From NCBI GenBank assembly GCA_921293015.1, contig OV121094.1, forward strand, positions 8,484,764 to 8,548,763: a stretch of DNA of 64,000 nucleotides, given 5' to 3'. The notes under the pieces are model-generated. The model worked only from the letters and a program-made list of their open reading frames with translations. It made no database searches and was not told the origin of the DNA. The translations under genes and the position numbers were made by a program. The stretch's first letter is position 1, and every line of letters starts with the position of its first letter. Below are positions 13,046-24,700 of this stretch, in pieces. Source of the DNA: Phorcus lineatus (taxonomy: Eukaryota; Mollusca; Gastropoda; Trochida; Trochidae).

Positions 13046-13516
13046 AGAGCCACTCCGTGAGTTGTTTGAGTCATATATGCCAAACTTAATCAATCGTGTC
13101 ATTTGATTGCGAAGTATCGACTGTTACAAAAAAGACACATCTTAGAGCTTATTGTTTTTTTACAGTGACAACATGAAGGTAGCAATTATGATCGAAAACC
13201 GGACAGTGGCGCGCGTCAAATAGTCAAACGTAATTTTGGAGACTTATTCTAAACAGCCAGAAGGGCAGTTAGGAGTTAATAACGTTTGTTAGGTTATATA
13301 ACTAGTCTGAGTAGTCTCCATGTATATTGGACGTGATATCTTCACCTCTGTGCATTAATAAGGCTGTTTTTAGATTTTCAGGAAAAAACAGTATTTGTCA
13401 TACCTATGTCTTTTGGACATGAAAAGTTAAGATGTTTTGATTTTATATCAACACATATGACATTTAGGTCCGTTTCAAAGGTAAATAATATTTTATGAAA
13501 ATCACGGAGTGGCTCT
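13046..13516. mobile_element. TTAA-flanked MITE, copy 1
   Basis: A 471-bp element with terminal inverted repeats AGAGCCACTCCGTGA / TCACGGAGTGGCTCT, bracketed by TTAA at 13042-13045 and 13517-13520. It has no coding capacity. TTAA duplication is the signature of piggyBac-type integration, though these ends start AG rather than the usual CC. Close copies lie at 20539-21010 and 42730-43197, and decayed pieces at 17424-17482 (inverted) and 55884-56130. The right TTAA contributes the stop codon of Ly6 gene A. Confidence 0.88.
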
Positions 13517-16500
13517 TTAAACCATATATCTTAGCAGCAAGCAAATGCTAAGAAGAAATATGGAAAGTTCCGTAATGGAACCAGTTGAAACACTTGGACC
13601 ATTACAAAAGCTGTCTTTGCACAAAGATACACAGCCCAAATATCCTTTCATATGGAAACCACACGTCGTAAAGTTGTTGGCAGTCATATTCTGAAAAACA
13701 GTCACGTTTCCAATTGAAAACGTCTTTCCGTCAGAGCAGTCACGGATGTAGCTGAGGACGGCTCTCGTCTCTGATGATGATAATAATGATTATGAAAATG
13801 TTAACAATAATGATGATGTGATATAATGGATAGTATAACTTTCGTGAATTTGAAGTTTAATTTATAAATAAATGTTCTTGAAAGAGGATTTCCATATTTT
13901 ATTAAATCAAACAAAGTGGATATATTATATACATAGGTGTTCACTTAGGTTCGACTCACGCAAAAGTTATCATTTTTTCAGGAGATGAAGAAACATCATG
14001 TTCCTACACTGTATCTTGTATTTAATTTTCATATTCCTAATCCCACACATTTTGCATTGATTTGTGATTAAGGGTTCAAATGCTAAAACTTATTTTTAAG
14101 AATTATAATTTTTCAAAACGAACGTAATTTATATCATAAAGTTAAACTTTATTAAAAACTTTGTCGAATATTTCCGGAAATGCGATTAATCGATATTTTT
14201 AATTGAAGAAATAGGAACATCAAAATTCTCAGTTTAACCCCATGTTTCTTTTGGGTCATGCCGGAATTGCCACCACACGCCACATATATATAACCTTTTG
14301 TACCTTTTTGTAGTATTAATATATGCCCTTAAGATATTGATCCTTAAGTATGGTCTGGTATGTTTCGTAAAGAATTGGAGATAATTAATTAATTTAAATT
14401 AATATTAATATATATATGAAAGGTTGCAATATCATTTGAAGAATTCATAATTCACTCACCGCTATTCACAATCTCTTCAATCATACAGTTTTCTCTCCCA
14501 ACGTCACATTGTTTTACGTAGGGGAGAAAGCCGTCAGTGTTCCAACTGACGTCCGTGAGGTCATCATCTGACGAGTTCTTGAGTGCCGCCAATACCTTTG
14601 TACTTGACTTTGCCATCCCTTCAATGTCTGCTTTACAATCACCATCGGTACCCGTGCTTCCGCATTGGTAGCAGAGCAGACCGTCTGTAAACAGAATTGT
14701 TTTATAAATAGATGATATTCAAGGCATCGTTTCACGTTTATGGATATTTATTTTTGTTAACAAAAATGAATGTTTAATCCAAACTCTCTGATATATATCA
14801 TTTTAGAGGGCAAAACATCTCATTACTCAACCGAATTATTCGTAGCCATGGAGAAAGTGGCACGTATCATTAAGAAACTCCATTTGAAACTCTTATTGAC
14901 GCTTTGACTTTGCAACGATTAACGAACTTTGTACTTTCGTTTGAGATCTACTTTTTTGAATTCAGACAGTTTGTTCGCAGGTAATGAGCCTACACTATCG
15001 GTGCGAAAGAGACATGCCATCGATCTGCGTTGCTGATAATTGTCCTGTCAAACAGCGTAACTGGAGATATTCACCCATTCATCACGGATATTAAAATAAT
15101 AATGTTTGAAATTTCAATGAACATAGCATACAATGACCATTTATTATACTAACATTTATTTCAACATAAAGACTTTGTAAAAGAGATGTCGTCATATTCT
15201 AATTTTGGATAACCTTTTGAAATTCAACTGAAAGTAATAAACGTTGAAACAATTGTGAATCAAGTTTCGAGTTTGTGTTTGATAGGCGTTCCTCTCGAAT
15301 ATTCGGTACATCGGCATTGTCTTCGGGAAAGGCTTCGTTGTCACTCGATAAATCATTAAAGGGTTTTATTATTTTGAAATGTTTTTAATTTAACATATTT
15401 TCACTTGAGACACGACATTAAGATTATATATTTTTTGAAAATCTTTACATTATTACAAATATGCACTTAAAATATGACCAACTTAGGTTATATATTCTTT
15501 TTTTACTGACAATCATACAAACCAATTAACCATTGGTACATATATTCCTCTTTACTTGAATGGTTAAATAGAAAATATAGGCGTTCCAATAAAATTTGAA
15601 ATATTAATCTACGTAAATTCTTTTTAATTTTAACACTGAAAAAGAACCTTGAGTTGAACAATTATGGAAGAGGATATATGATTAAATTTAATGGCTCGTC
15701 CGTCTTTCTTTGCGTTTTCTTACAAGGAGAGCAAACATCGGTTGCTTTAAATAGATTAGGGGATCTCCATTATTTCATGAAATAGCCTCTAAACAGTGTT
15801 TTTTCAGGTACTACTCTTCCCACAATGCAAGTTGTTTTCTTCTTAATTAATTCTAAGAATTTTAACGATTATTCTTCTACATTTTTTTCTTAAATGGACT
15901 TAAGAGGAAATTTAAGATATTTCTTAAAGTTAAGAATTCTTAAGGAATCTTAAGTATAAAACTAAGAAAATTCTAATAACTAAGAAAGTTTTGTGAATAC
16001 CGGCCCAGGTTCATACAGGTCGTGAACATCCGCTGGGACCGACCGCGTCCGAATGACAACTCTCCAAAATTGAAGATTGCACACAGTCATTCAAACAGAC
16101 AAATTTCGTTTTATATAAAAAGATAGACTTTAGGAGTTTTGTACAAGTATATGGTTACACATGATTCATTTTAAAAATTCAATGCACTGACAATGAAACA
16201 AGGGTCCATACTATTACTATTCATTTAACACAGGTTAGTTCAAAACTGACTGAGGATTCATACTGTCTATTTAAACGATTTGAAAATGTTACCTGTCTGT
16301 TTATAGTTCTTATTGCCGTAAATCAAATTTTAAAAAATCTTAGCATTTTATAATCTGAAATTCCGAAAAACACAGCGATGCTGAAAGTCAAATTAATCTA
16401 GCACACCTTGTTATTGTTAATGCGTATTTGGCTTGGGTTGAACTTTTTTTCCTGTTTTCCATTTGAATTGTTATCTACGGTTCCGTAGTTATCCTTCCAT

Positions 16501-16645
16501 AAAAAGTTGTTATCTGTTATGTTCCCAAACTAACATAGGTGGACTCATTTCACTGCCAATTAGTCAAAGGTGGATAGAACAACTTACCCATCAGGCCGGA
16601 GAAACTGACAATCAGAAGAACACAGGTAATTATCCAAAGCTCCAT
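13517..16645 (-). CDS. GPI-anchored Ly6/uPAR (LU) domain protein A
   Basis: Three exons on the minus strand join in phase: 16645-16588, 14684-14460 and 13770-13517, giving 178 residues. Exon 1 is a signal peptide (MELWIITCVLLIVSFSGLM). Exon 2 begins DGLLCYQCGSTG, the LU-domain start, with later QCD and ENC cysteines. Exon 3 carries RDC, TTCGF and the diagnostic LCKDSFCN (CxxxxxCN) end of the fold. The C-terminus is a hydrophobic segment (ELSIFLLSICLLLRYMV) suited to GPI anchoring. About ten cysteines suit a three-finger fold. The cysteine layout is closer to sleepless/quiver-type surface proteins than to secreted toxins; the role is unknown. Gene B (21760-26675) is a paralogue with the same exon lengths (58/225/254). 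The stop codon lies inside a MITE target duplication and the C-terminal tail differs from B. Transcription is not shown. Confidence 0.9.
15810..16012. repeat. Palindrome-rich interspersed repeat in Ly6 A intron 1
   Basis: The block runs from GTACTACTCTTCCCACAATG to GTGAATACCGGCCCAGG and is dominated by TTAAGAATTCTTAAG-type palindromes. It looks like a foldback repeat, but the ends were not resolved. Confidence 0.35.
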
Positions 16646-17770
16646 GTCGCGTTTAATCCAAGTACTTTGAACGCTAATTTCCAGGTGAATTTACAGTTTA
16701 TTAGTTAGCATCTGCACCGGCGTAGCTACCTGTACGCAATGTACTCAATTAAGTACACTTTTAAACATGGGAAAACATAAATAAACCCCACTTATCTCTT
16801 CTACTGTATGTTTGATTGAAAATAGAAGCTGATCATTGATACAAAAAGGGACATTATTGTAATTAATACTATAGGGGATCCCTCACGTGGTTAACAGTTT
16901 AGCAAATCAACGCTGTAGAATCACGAAATGTCCTTATTTGGCGGGTTCTTCTCGGTAAGAATATTTTTCTTAAAGATGAGTTTCTTTTCATGAGGATGCA
17001 AATTACAATGTAAACAAATTTTTAACAGCCTACTGATTTAAAATGCGTATTGGATTTCGTCCTTTCAGTCAGACACGGTCTACGTGGTTGGAGTCACTTA
17101 TGTCAAACTATTGTAATGGAGCAATTTGAAAATGAACTACCGGATGTTGTTGCATGTACCATGTTTAAGTGACACAGAGTATCTTTTATAAAAAGTTTAT
17201 GTTGCTTAGATAAAAGCCAAAATACCATCTACCTTAAATTCAGTTCAAATATCCTCCATCTTTCAGGGGCGGATTCAGAAATTTTCAACGGGGGGTAATA
17301 CTAAAACAACCATATATGTGTTAATAAGTCGAAATTATGCGCCCAGTTTACATGAATATGAGATACATGACCTATAAGACACTACCTACCAATATATATG
17401 TCTCTGTGCCTACTATTGATATAAGTTTCCAAAATTACGTTTGACTCATGAACGCGCGCCACTGTCCGGTTTTCGATCTCAACCTAAACCTGTTTATTGT
17501 TTCTATGTTGAACTGATAGACTCTAATATGGTGATTTTCAGAAACAACCACTACACCTCACTAAAAATTACACGTTTTATCGAGTTAGACATATTTGACT
17601 TCAAAAACACCCTCTGTGCCCCGGTGTGAACCTATAAAGTTTAATAAGAAAGAGTACAACAGTAAAAGAAATTGTAAGACTTACATATCCACGGATTGTT
17701 AGTATAGTAATATAGTATATAATATAGTATATAATAGTGACAGCAGAGTATGTGTGTCATATCACTTATG
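16646..17770. other. 5' flank of Ly6 gene A with repeat fragments
   Basis: The first ~80 bases upstream of the ATG align with the same position of gene B (CCAGGTGAATTTAC, GTTTATTAGTTAGCA), so they are duplicated 5' UTR or promoter. No TATA box was identified. 17168-17400 is a diverged copy of the repeat at 7551-7780. 17424-17482 is an inverted fragment of the TTAA MITE (CGCGCGCCACTGTCCGGTTT). Confidence 0.5.
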
Positions 17771-17820
17771 AAAGGTGCTCACATATTTAACGATTTCGTT
17801 GCTCATCCCATGAATTATGC

Positions 17821-18165
17821 ATTGAAACTGGTAGATATTCAGATGTGCCAAGAGAAAATAGAATATGTCAACTTTGTAACAGAAATAATATAGAAAATGA
17901 ATTTCATTTCCTACTTATATGCCCTTTCTATCCGGATCTACAAAAAAAGTATCTCAATTCATATTACTATAGAAATCCTAGTGAACGAAATTTAATTTCA
18001 TTGTTAACAGCGAAAAAACACGTTATTATTACAGAATTTGGCGATGTACATATATTTTTCAATGGCGTTAAGAAGGAAGATTGTATTAGAAATAAACTGA
18101 TATGTAACTTTGTACTCATGAGACATAGGCCTGTGTCCTCTTCAGTACTGGATAAAGATTGATTG
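17821..18165 (+). pseudogene. 3' tail of a non-LTR retrotransposon (LINE) ORF2
   Basis: The frame reads ETGRYSDVPRENRICQLC followed by about 30 residues ending in HFLLICPFYPDLQKKYL. This C-x2-C ... H-x4-C cysteine-histidine segment with a GRY..VPR.NR lead-in is typical of the C-terminal end of LINE ORF2 proteins. Reverse transcriptase and endonuclease are absent, and after about 70 codons the frame loses its likeness. It is a 5'-truncated dead fragment lying 50 bases from the Tc1 insertion. Confidence 0.65.
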
Positions 18166-18214
18166 ACATATTGAACAAGATGATACAGAGGATTTAGTCA
18201 AATGAACACTATTA

Positions 18215-19855
18215 CACTCATGGCAAAAATGGTTGTCACCCCCAGACTGAGAACGCTACGTCAAGTTTAACTGAGTGTTGACAAATAATCAAACATGCAA
18301 TAACTGTCAGAATGATTTGTGTGATTGGGAAAAACATTCGTAAAACATACCAGCTTGTATTTTGGTCTTGTGCTGGCCAATTTAAGAAATTCTACTAGGA
18401 TATGTATGGTCCCTGTGAAAAAGGGCAATTTTTTACAGTATCCATATAGTATCAATTGGATGGGTATCAATAAAACAAATTACATTTTCAAGTTCAATTG
18501 TCGGTTTTATTTCATTCTGCAGTCATGTATGAGTATATTTACAAGCCTAATATCGGGTAGCACCGCCTCTGGAATTTTCAAGGGCGATAATTCGGGCAGG
18601 CATACTGTCTATCAGTGTGTTGATGTTTGCAACAGCCAAATTGTTCCATTCATTCACAAGAGCAGCCCGCAATTGCTGTAAATTTGCAGGAGCAGGGTCC
18701 AGTCTTCTAATTGCACGGTCAAGCTGATCCCAAGCATGTTCTATCGGATTCATATCCGGACTTTTTGAAGGCCAGGGCAATCTTGTTACTCCTTGTGCCT
18801 GAATGAAAGCGTTCACTGTACGTGCACGATGGGCTGGTGCATTATCGTCCTGCAACAGGAAGTTGTTGCCATACACTCTTCTTGCATGTGGGAGGCAAAC
18901 GGTTTCAAGAAGACGTCTGTACGACCTCTGGTTGACGTTTCCTTGAAGGACGACAAGATCCGTTTTACCGTTATGGTGTATTCCTGCCCATACGTGTACA
19001 GAACCGCCACCGTGGGCAACCTGATGCTGCAGACAGTCGTCATTGAGCCTTTCCCCACGTAAACGTCGCACTCTCACTCTCCTGTCCACCTTATGTAGTA
19101 GGAAACGAGACTCGTCAGTAAATATGACGTGACGCCAATGTCCAAGTTGGATTCTGCGGTGCTGCTGCGCCCAAGCAAGCCGTGCCCTGCGGTTGGCCAG
19201 TGTCCAGAATGGTTTGATGGCAGGTCTTCTTGCCTTATATCCATGCTGGAGCAACCTGTTCACTACAGTTCTCCGGCAAATGGGCGTATTAATATGAGCC
19301 CCCCATCTCTGTGCAAGAGTCAAAGACGAAAGACTTCTATGACGTCGGGTCAAACGAAGAAGAATTCTATCCTGACGAACCGTAGTTTTCTTGGGACGGC
19401 CTGAAGACTTATTCGGAACAACATTTCCCTGTATGGCGTGCAGTCTTTTAATCCTTTGAACAGTTCTAACACTGACGTTACATGCTGCAGCAATGACACG
19501 ATTCGAAGCGCCACCACGACTCATGCCAATGATTTCATGTCTGATTCCTGGTGGAGTGGGACCAGGCATGGTCTATGCTTTTCAGAAACTATAGTCGTGA
19601 AGCTGTATCTTATGAAAGAGGTCTATAGTAATCGATGGAAATGACAAACCTAAGGAGACAAATTTCCATCATTTCAATGAAATGCACGTGGTCTACATGA
19701 AACCGCTGACACTGTTCATTGTAAAGTGTGAGTTAATGTAACTTCATGCCTGTAATGACATTTCCATGGAAAACCAACATTGCCATGCATACAATGTGAT
19801 ATAAACTCCAATTTAATTAAATATTAGGGGGTGACAACAATTTTTGCCATGAGTG
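18215..19855 (-). mobile_element. Full-length Tc1-type DNA transposon
   Basis: The element is 1641 bp with ~29-base terminal inverted repeats. The left end reads CACTCATGGCAAAAATGG and the right end is its complement (CCA[t/a]..TTTTTGCCATGAGTG). It is flanked by TA dinucleotides at 18213-18214 and 19856-19857, the expected Tc1/mariner target. The two ends differ at only about one position over the TIR and the transposase frame is open, so the insertion is young and may be autonomous. Confidence 0.95.
18547..19569 (-). CDS. Tc1 family transposase (DD34E), intact
   Basis: 340 residues, the normal Tc1 length. The N-terminal third is a paired-like helix-turn-helix region (GASNRVIAAACNVSVRTVQR), then a GRPKKT hook. 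The catalytic triad is complete: the D of FTDESRF, the first D of DNAPAHRA, and the E of MNPIEHAWD, with 34 residues between the second D and E. There are no stops or frameshifts. It cuts and pastes DNA at TA sites by binding the element's own inverted repeats. It sits inside the 18215-19855 element between Ly6 genes A and B. The start ATG (MPGPTPPGIRHE) lies about 290 bases inside the right TIR, as usual. Activity is inferred from intactness only. Confidence 0.97.
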   Translation of the reverse strand: MPGPTPPGIRHEIIGMSRGGASNRVIAAACNVSVRTVQRIKRLHAIQGNVVPNKSSGRPKKTTVRQDRILLRLTRRHRSLSSLTLAQRWGAHINTPICRRTVVNRLLQHGYKARRPAIKPFWTLANRRARLAWAQQHRRIQLGHWRHVIFTDESRFLLHKVDRRVRVRRLRGERLNDDCLQHQVAHGGGSVHVWAGIHHNGKTDLVVLQGNVNQRSYRRLLETVCLPHARRVYGNNFLLQDDNAPAHRARTVNAFIQAQGVTRLPWPSKSPDMNPIEHAWDQLDRAIRRLDPAPANLQQLRAALVNEWNNLAVANINTLIDSMPARIIALENSRGGATRY

Positions 19856-19857
19856 TA

Positions 19858-20534
19858 TGTCGGTGTAATACAGGGAGCATCTTTCAAGAAGGATTTTAGT
19901 GTAAAGGTTCTCTTCGGGAAATTTTGGTGGAATAAACATTCCGAAGGACATTCTAATTTTAAAACATTTTGAATCAATACATTACTATTTTATTTGGGGT
20001 TATTATTTTAAATTATGATTAGGGTTACTATTTTCTTTGCTTTCGGTTTCATGAATCGACAAAGAAAAACGTGATGTCATTGAAATAGAAAAAAACAATG
20101 AGAAATGAATCAATGCATATATTATGTCTTTATTGGGTAGTAAAATAATTAAAAATACAGTAGGTTTATTTTCATGAAACGCCAAAAATGGCGGACCGGA
20201 AGCTGATAGAACATTTTCTTTGAAGGCAGGAGCGAATACGAATATCTGGTAATTTACAACTACACAACTATTAGCACAGAAACTGCATATATCTCGATAT
20301 TTCAAACGATCCGCATATTCAGATTTTAAATTAAAATCTTTAAAACCGAAAGTATTTCATGCAACGTTGCAATAGCTACACGTGAACTACGATATCGGCA
20401 ACATTGAATTTTTACACGCAGTCTGAAAACCTAAAACAGACAAGTGGACACGAATATCTCTAAAGCACAACTAAAGCACAGATAATGCATAGTTCTCTAT
20501 AATACTTACGACCCGCACTCAGGTAATCTACCAT
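19858..20534. other. Intergenic stretch, nothing recognised
   Basis: AT-rich sequence between the Tc1 element and the second TTAA MITE. The open frames are short and lack splice or domain signals. Confidence 0.4.
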
Positions 20535-20538
20535 TTAA

Positions 20539-21010
20539 AGAGCCACTCCGTGAGTTGTTGTAGTCATTTATGCCAAACTTAATCAATGATGTCATTTGAT
20601 CGCGAAGTACCGTCTGTTACCAAAAAGACACATTTAATTATTAAAAACTGTTATTTAACAGTGACACTCTGAAGGTAGAACGTCGCAGTTATGATCGAAA
20701 ACTGGACAGTGGCGCGCGTCAAATAGTCAAATGTAATTTTGGAGACTTATCTAAAACAGCCAGGAGGGCAGTTAGGAGTTGATAGTGTTTGTTAGGTTAT
20801 GTAACTAGTATCTATGTATATTGACGTGATTTCTACACCTCTGTGCATTTATGAGGCTGTTTTTAGATTTTCATGGAAAACCAGTATTTGTAATAAATAT
20901 GTCTTTTGGACATGAAAAGTTAGGATGTTTTGATTTAGTATAAACCACATATTACATTTAGGTTCGCAACAAAGGTAAATAATATGTTATGAAAATCACG
21001 GAGTGGCTCT
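20539..21010. mobile_element. TTAA-flanked MITE, copy 2
   Basis: A 472-bp copy with both AGAGCCACTCCGTGA termini intact and TTAA at 20535-20538 and 21011-21014. It is very similar to the copy at 13046-13516 over its whole length. It lies about 750 bases beyond the 3' end of Ly6 gene B. Confidence 0.88.
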
Positions 21011-21014
21011 TTAA

Positions 21015-21759
21015 GTTATTCGGCAAGTATGTAAGAATTCTAGTTATAAAGTTAAAAGATCAGAAGTATTGAAAACGTTTCAATAAATCTGCACGAACTA
21101 CGATATTGGATTTATTCAAATGTTCTTTCGGCAGGAATAGCAACAACAGCACTCCGTTACAGTTAATCAACAACAATGCTAATACTGGCTTTATCAAATA
21201 GGTTAAGTTCGTGATTGTCTCGGTAAACAATATTTTATCATTTATTCTCAGTTCAAAAAGTAACACAAGTTCAAAAGCTGCACACATAATATCTTCAGCC
21301 GTTTGCATAGTATCAAGCAACATAAAAACATGGTTTGCATAAAATGAAATATAATATGAACTTCAAACCTTCAATGCCTTACGTGACTTAATTAGTGGAT
21401 TAGCTCAAGCGTTGAAATACGGTTAACTTCAAGTTAACAATAAAATTTTATGTAGACGAAGATGGTAAACAGTTGCCAAAAGGAACATTTTAGTGATCAG
21501 TCGATCTGATAACTATATAACAAACTAACAATTTAACTTAAATGAAAAACATTTCAAGCAAGGAAATCTTGGAGGGTACTTTACAATTTACAATTTACAA
21601 TTTATTAAACGATATATTCTCCGACACGACCTTTCAGTATATTATTTCCGGCTTGGATAAATTGTAGGGCGATTCCAGATATTCCCACAATATAATCAAA
21701 CGATATAAACCCTCGTAATATACAATATCATCCTTGGAACATTTGACATCGGCCCATTA
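21015..21759. other. 3' intergenic region of Ly6 gene B
   Basis: No gene seen. The last ~120 bases contain the flank shared with gene A (21708-21775) and the GGGCGATTCCAGATATTCCC block also found at 9535. TTTACAATTTACAATTTACA forms a short tandem at 21579-21600. Confidence 0.4.
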
Positions 21760-24700
21760 TTACAATCTGATCAAACTATAGACTAAGCAGGTGCCAAGAA
21801 GAAATATGGAAAGCTCCGTAATGGAACCAGTTGAAACATCTGGACCATTACAAAAGTTGTCTTTGCACAAAGATACACAGTACAAATAGCCTAGGATATG
21901 GTAACCACACGTCGTAAAGTTGTTGGCAGGCAAATTCTCAAGGACAGTCCCGTTGAATGAAAAGGACTTTCCGTCAGAGCAGTCACGGATGTAGCTGAGG
22001 ACGCCGCTTGTCTCTGAAAAAAGCATTGATTTCATTATAAACTCCCAGGTAAAAGGTTTCTTCTTTTTTTTCATGAAAACTTTAAGAGAGCTGGTATGGG
22101 TTTATTCTAAGCAGGAATGGTAATATTACTGCCGCGTTTCCTCTAAACGAACACATCGCATCGAACGCAGCCACTGTAACATAAAGAACACCAAAAGTAT
22201 GCCAAGACTTACGCAAGCGCAACGTGACCAAACGATCGGTATGTCCACTATATGGGTTTCCCAACGTCAAATGGCAGGAACCTTCAACTGCAGACCTATC
22301 GTTCGTTCCTTTCATCAAACAACAGCCAAGAAGATTGATATTGCAACACGACAACGCAAGACCTCACATTGCCGAATTGTAAGAGACTATACCTCGAGAA
22401 AGCCAACGTCCCTGTTTTGCCGTGGCCAGCAAATTTACCAGATATGAACCCCATTGAACACCTTTGGGATCACCTTGACCGCCATTTGGGACAGTCACCT
22501 GTTACCTCAAAACAACCAGCAAGAACTTGAGTAAGTTCTGTTTAACATGTGGAACAGGAGCTCTGCTGACGTCATCCGACGCCTGACGACTTCAATGAGG
22601 AGGCGTGGTGGTTACACTCGCTACTGATGACAAACTACGTGATTTAAAGATTTTATGGGAAAATTATTTCTGTTTATAAACCAATCGTCATATCTGCGTT
22701 TGTTTTTATCTTATAGACTTGATAAATGAGTGAAACTTTTGCCTGGTAGTTTAATAATGAAAATGAAAATGATGATCATGATGATGATGATGGTGACGAT
22801 GGTGAAGACAATAATAAAGATGGTTATTATTAAGGTGCGGATAGCAATAATGACGACGACGATGATGATAATAATAATAATGACTATGATGATACAATAT
22901 TATGATGAGGATGATAGTGATAATAATAATACATTGTAAATGTGTTAAGATAACTCTCGTGAATTATGTTATCGCATTTCAAGCTTTGTCGATAAACTTT
23001 AAATCGGTGAAGGATTATATATTTCCTACGATTTTCTCATGATTCCTTAGTAATGGTGTTGTTTGCATAGAAATGTTTGGCTAGTCAAAATTACATATTC
23101 TTGTGATAATGTCAAGCTGTGTCAATTTGGATAGGTATTAATATTCTTTAAAGAATTCATATTTCACTCACGGCTATTAACCACCTCTTCAATCATACAG
23201 TTTTCTCTCCCAACGTCACATTGTTTTACGTAGGGGAGGAAGCCGTCAGTGTTCCAACTGCCGTCCGTGACGTCTTCATCTGAGGAGTTCATGATGGCCG
23301 CCAATACCTTTGTACCTGACTTTGCCATCCCTTTAATGTCCGCTTTACAATGTCCGTCTTTACCCGCGCTTCCGCATTGGTAGCAGAACAGACCGTCTGT
23401 AAACAGAATTGTTTTTATATAAGATAATATTTAAGGCACCGTTTCACGTTTATGAATATTTTTTTAAAACAAAATTGCCCTTTCAACCAAAGTCTCTGAT
23501 ATATATCATTTTAGAGGGTAAAACATCTCAATAGTCAACCGAATTATCCGTAATTATTGAAAAGGTGACGAATAAATTGTGGAAACTCCTTGAGGTCATT
23601 TAATGTTACCACCGTAAAGAAATTGGTTTTGCAAAGATTAAACGAACTTTGTACTTTCGTTTGTGAACTACTTTGAAGCTTGATTTTCAAATTAAAAAAG
23701 ATACCCCCTCCCCCATGAAATCCCTTTATTCAAATATGAAACGTACTACAGTTAGAGTTATCTCTCTTTAAGTGGTTTCCTATTTTATTACACTTTTAAG
23801 GGTAATGATAATTCAACAGATTATTTGAGTATGAGTGTTATAAGAAATCGCTTTTCGTGAATACATCCACGCGTTCTCTTTTTGACCTTCCACTTCTGGT
23901 TTCTGCTCAGTAATAGTGATTCATTTTTTGCTATTTCGTATCCTTTCAATGCGTCTAGCTACATTGTGATGTGGTTTCGTCGCGTGTGGTCGTTTCGTTG
24001 TTTTTTGTTGCAATTCATTTTGTTTTCTTTTTCAAGGCCTGAGTTGGCACGGTCAATGCTGGCAGTGATGCCTGACGATGGTGTTGGTTCGAATCCCGCA
24101 AAAGACTCGACTCGGAAAAGAACAAGAATGTTTGCTATTGCAGAGCAGTGTGATCCCAAATATAACAATTTTACACGTGCTGATTGTTGATGAATCGTTC
24201 TGACTCTCCACTAAATGTCGCTTCTTATCTGAGAAATATATTTCTTAAAGTTGTCGTTCTCTGGTGTATTAATATTTAAAAGGTTAGGTTCAAGTCTATA
24301 AATTTGGAGCCTGTCGACGGCATTTATACAACAATTTAACTTGACTTCAAAGACGTTAACATGCCAACAAACACATCATGAAATCTATTTCTTATTAATT
24401 CAAAATTTCAAATTCTCAATTTCCGAATGACATTGAAAATTACAAATAAATGCAAAAGTTAATCACAGTAAATCGATTGTTTTGACTTTTTAAGTTACAG
24501 ACCATAAGCTCTGCAAGCCTCGTTCTTAATAAGGCTCTCCACAACCTATAAATTGGGAAAAAGTGTTTATGAGCATGAAGGCTGACATCAATCTTGAAAG
24601 ACCATCGTCAACACTAGCTTTATATGTGACGGCATGGACACTGTTTGGCTGTGCAATTATATACCAGGAGATCATGCAAAGGGTAAATCAGAGCTCAGTG

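Noticed and set aside
13517..16645. Ly6-type gene as a secreted three-finger toxin
   Set aside because: The hydrophobic C-terminal tail and long LU domain with a sleepless-like cysteine layout indicate a GPI-anchored surface protein.
18793..19404. Plus-strand open frames over the Tc1 element
   Set aside because: Antisense shadows of the intact transposase.
22730..22939. Methionine-rich open frame of 69 codons
   Set aside because: It is a translation of the GAT/ATG microsatellite.
24035..24105. tRNA-like sequence with a GGTTCGAATCCC B box
   Set aside because: The A box (GAGTTGGCACGGTCAATGCT) is poor, no acceptor stem closes and no 3' SINE body or TSD follows. It could be a decayed SINE head but is not supportable as a tRNA gene.
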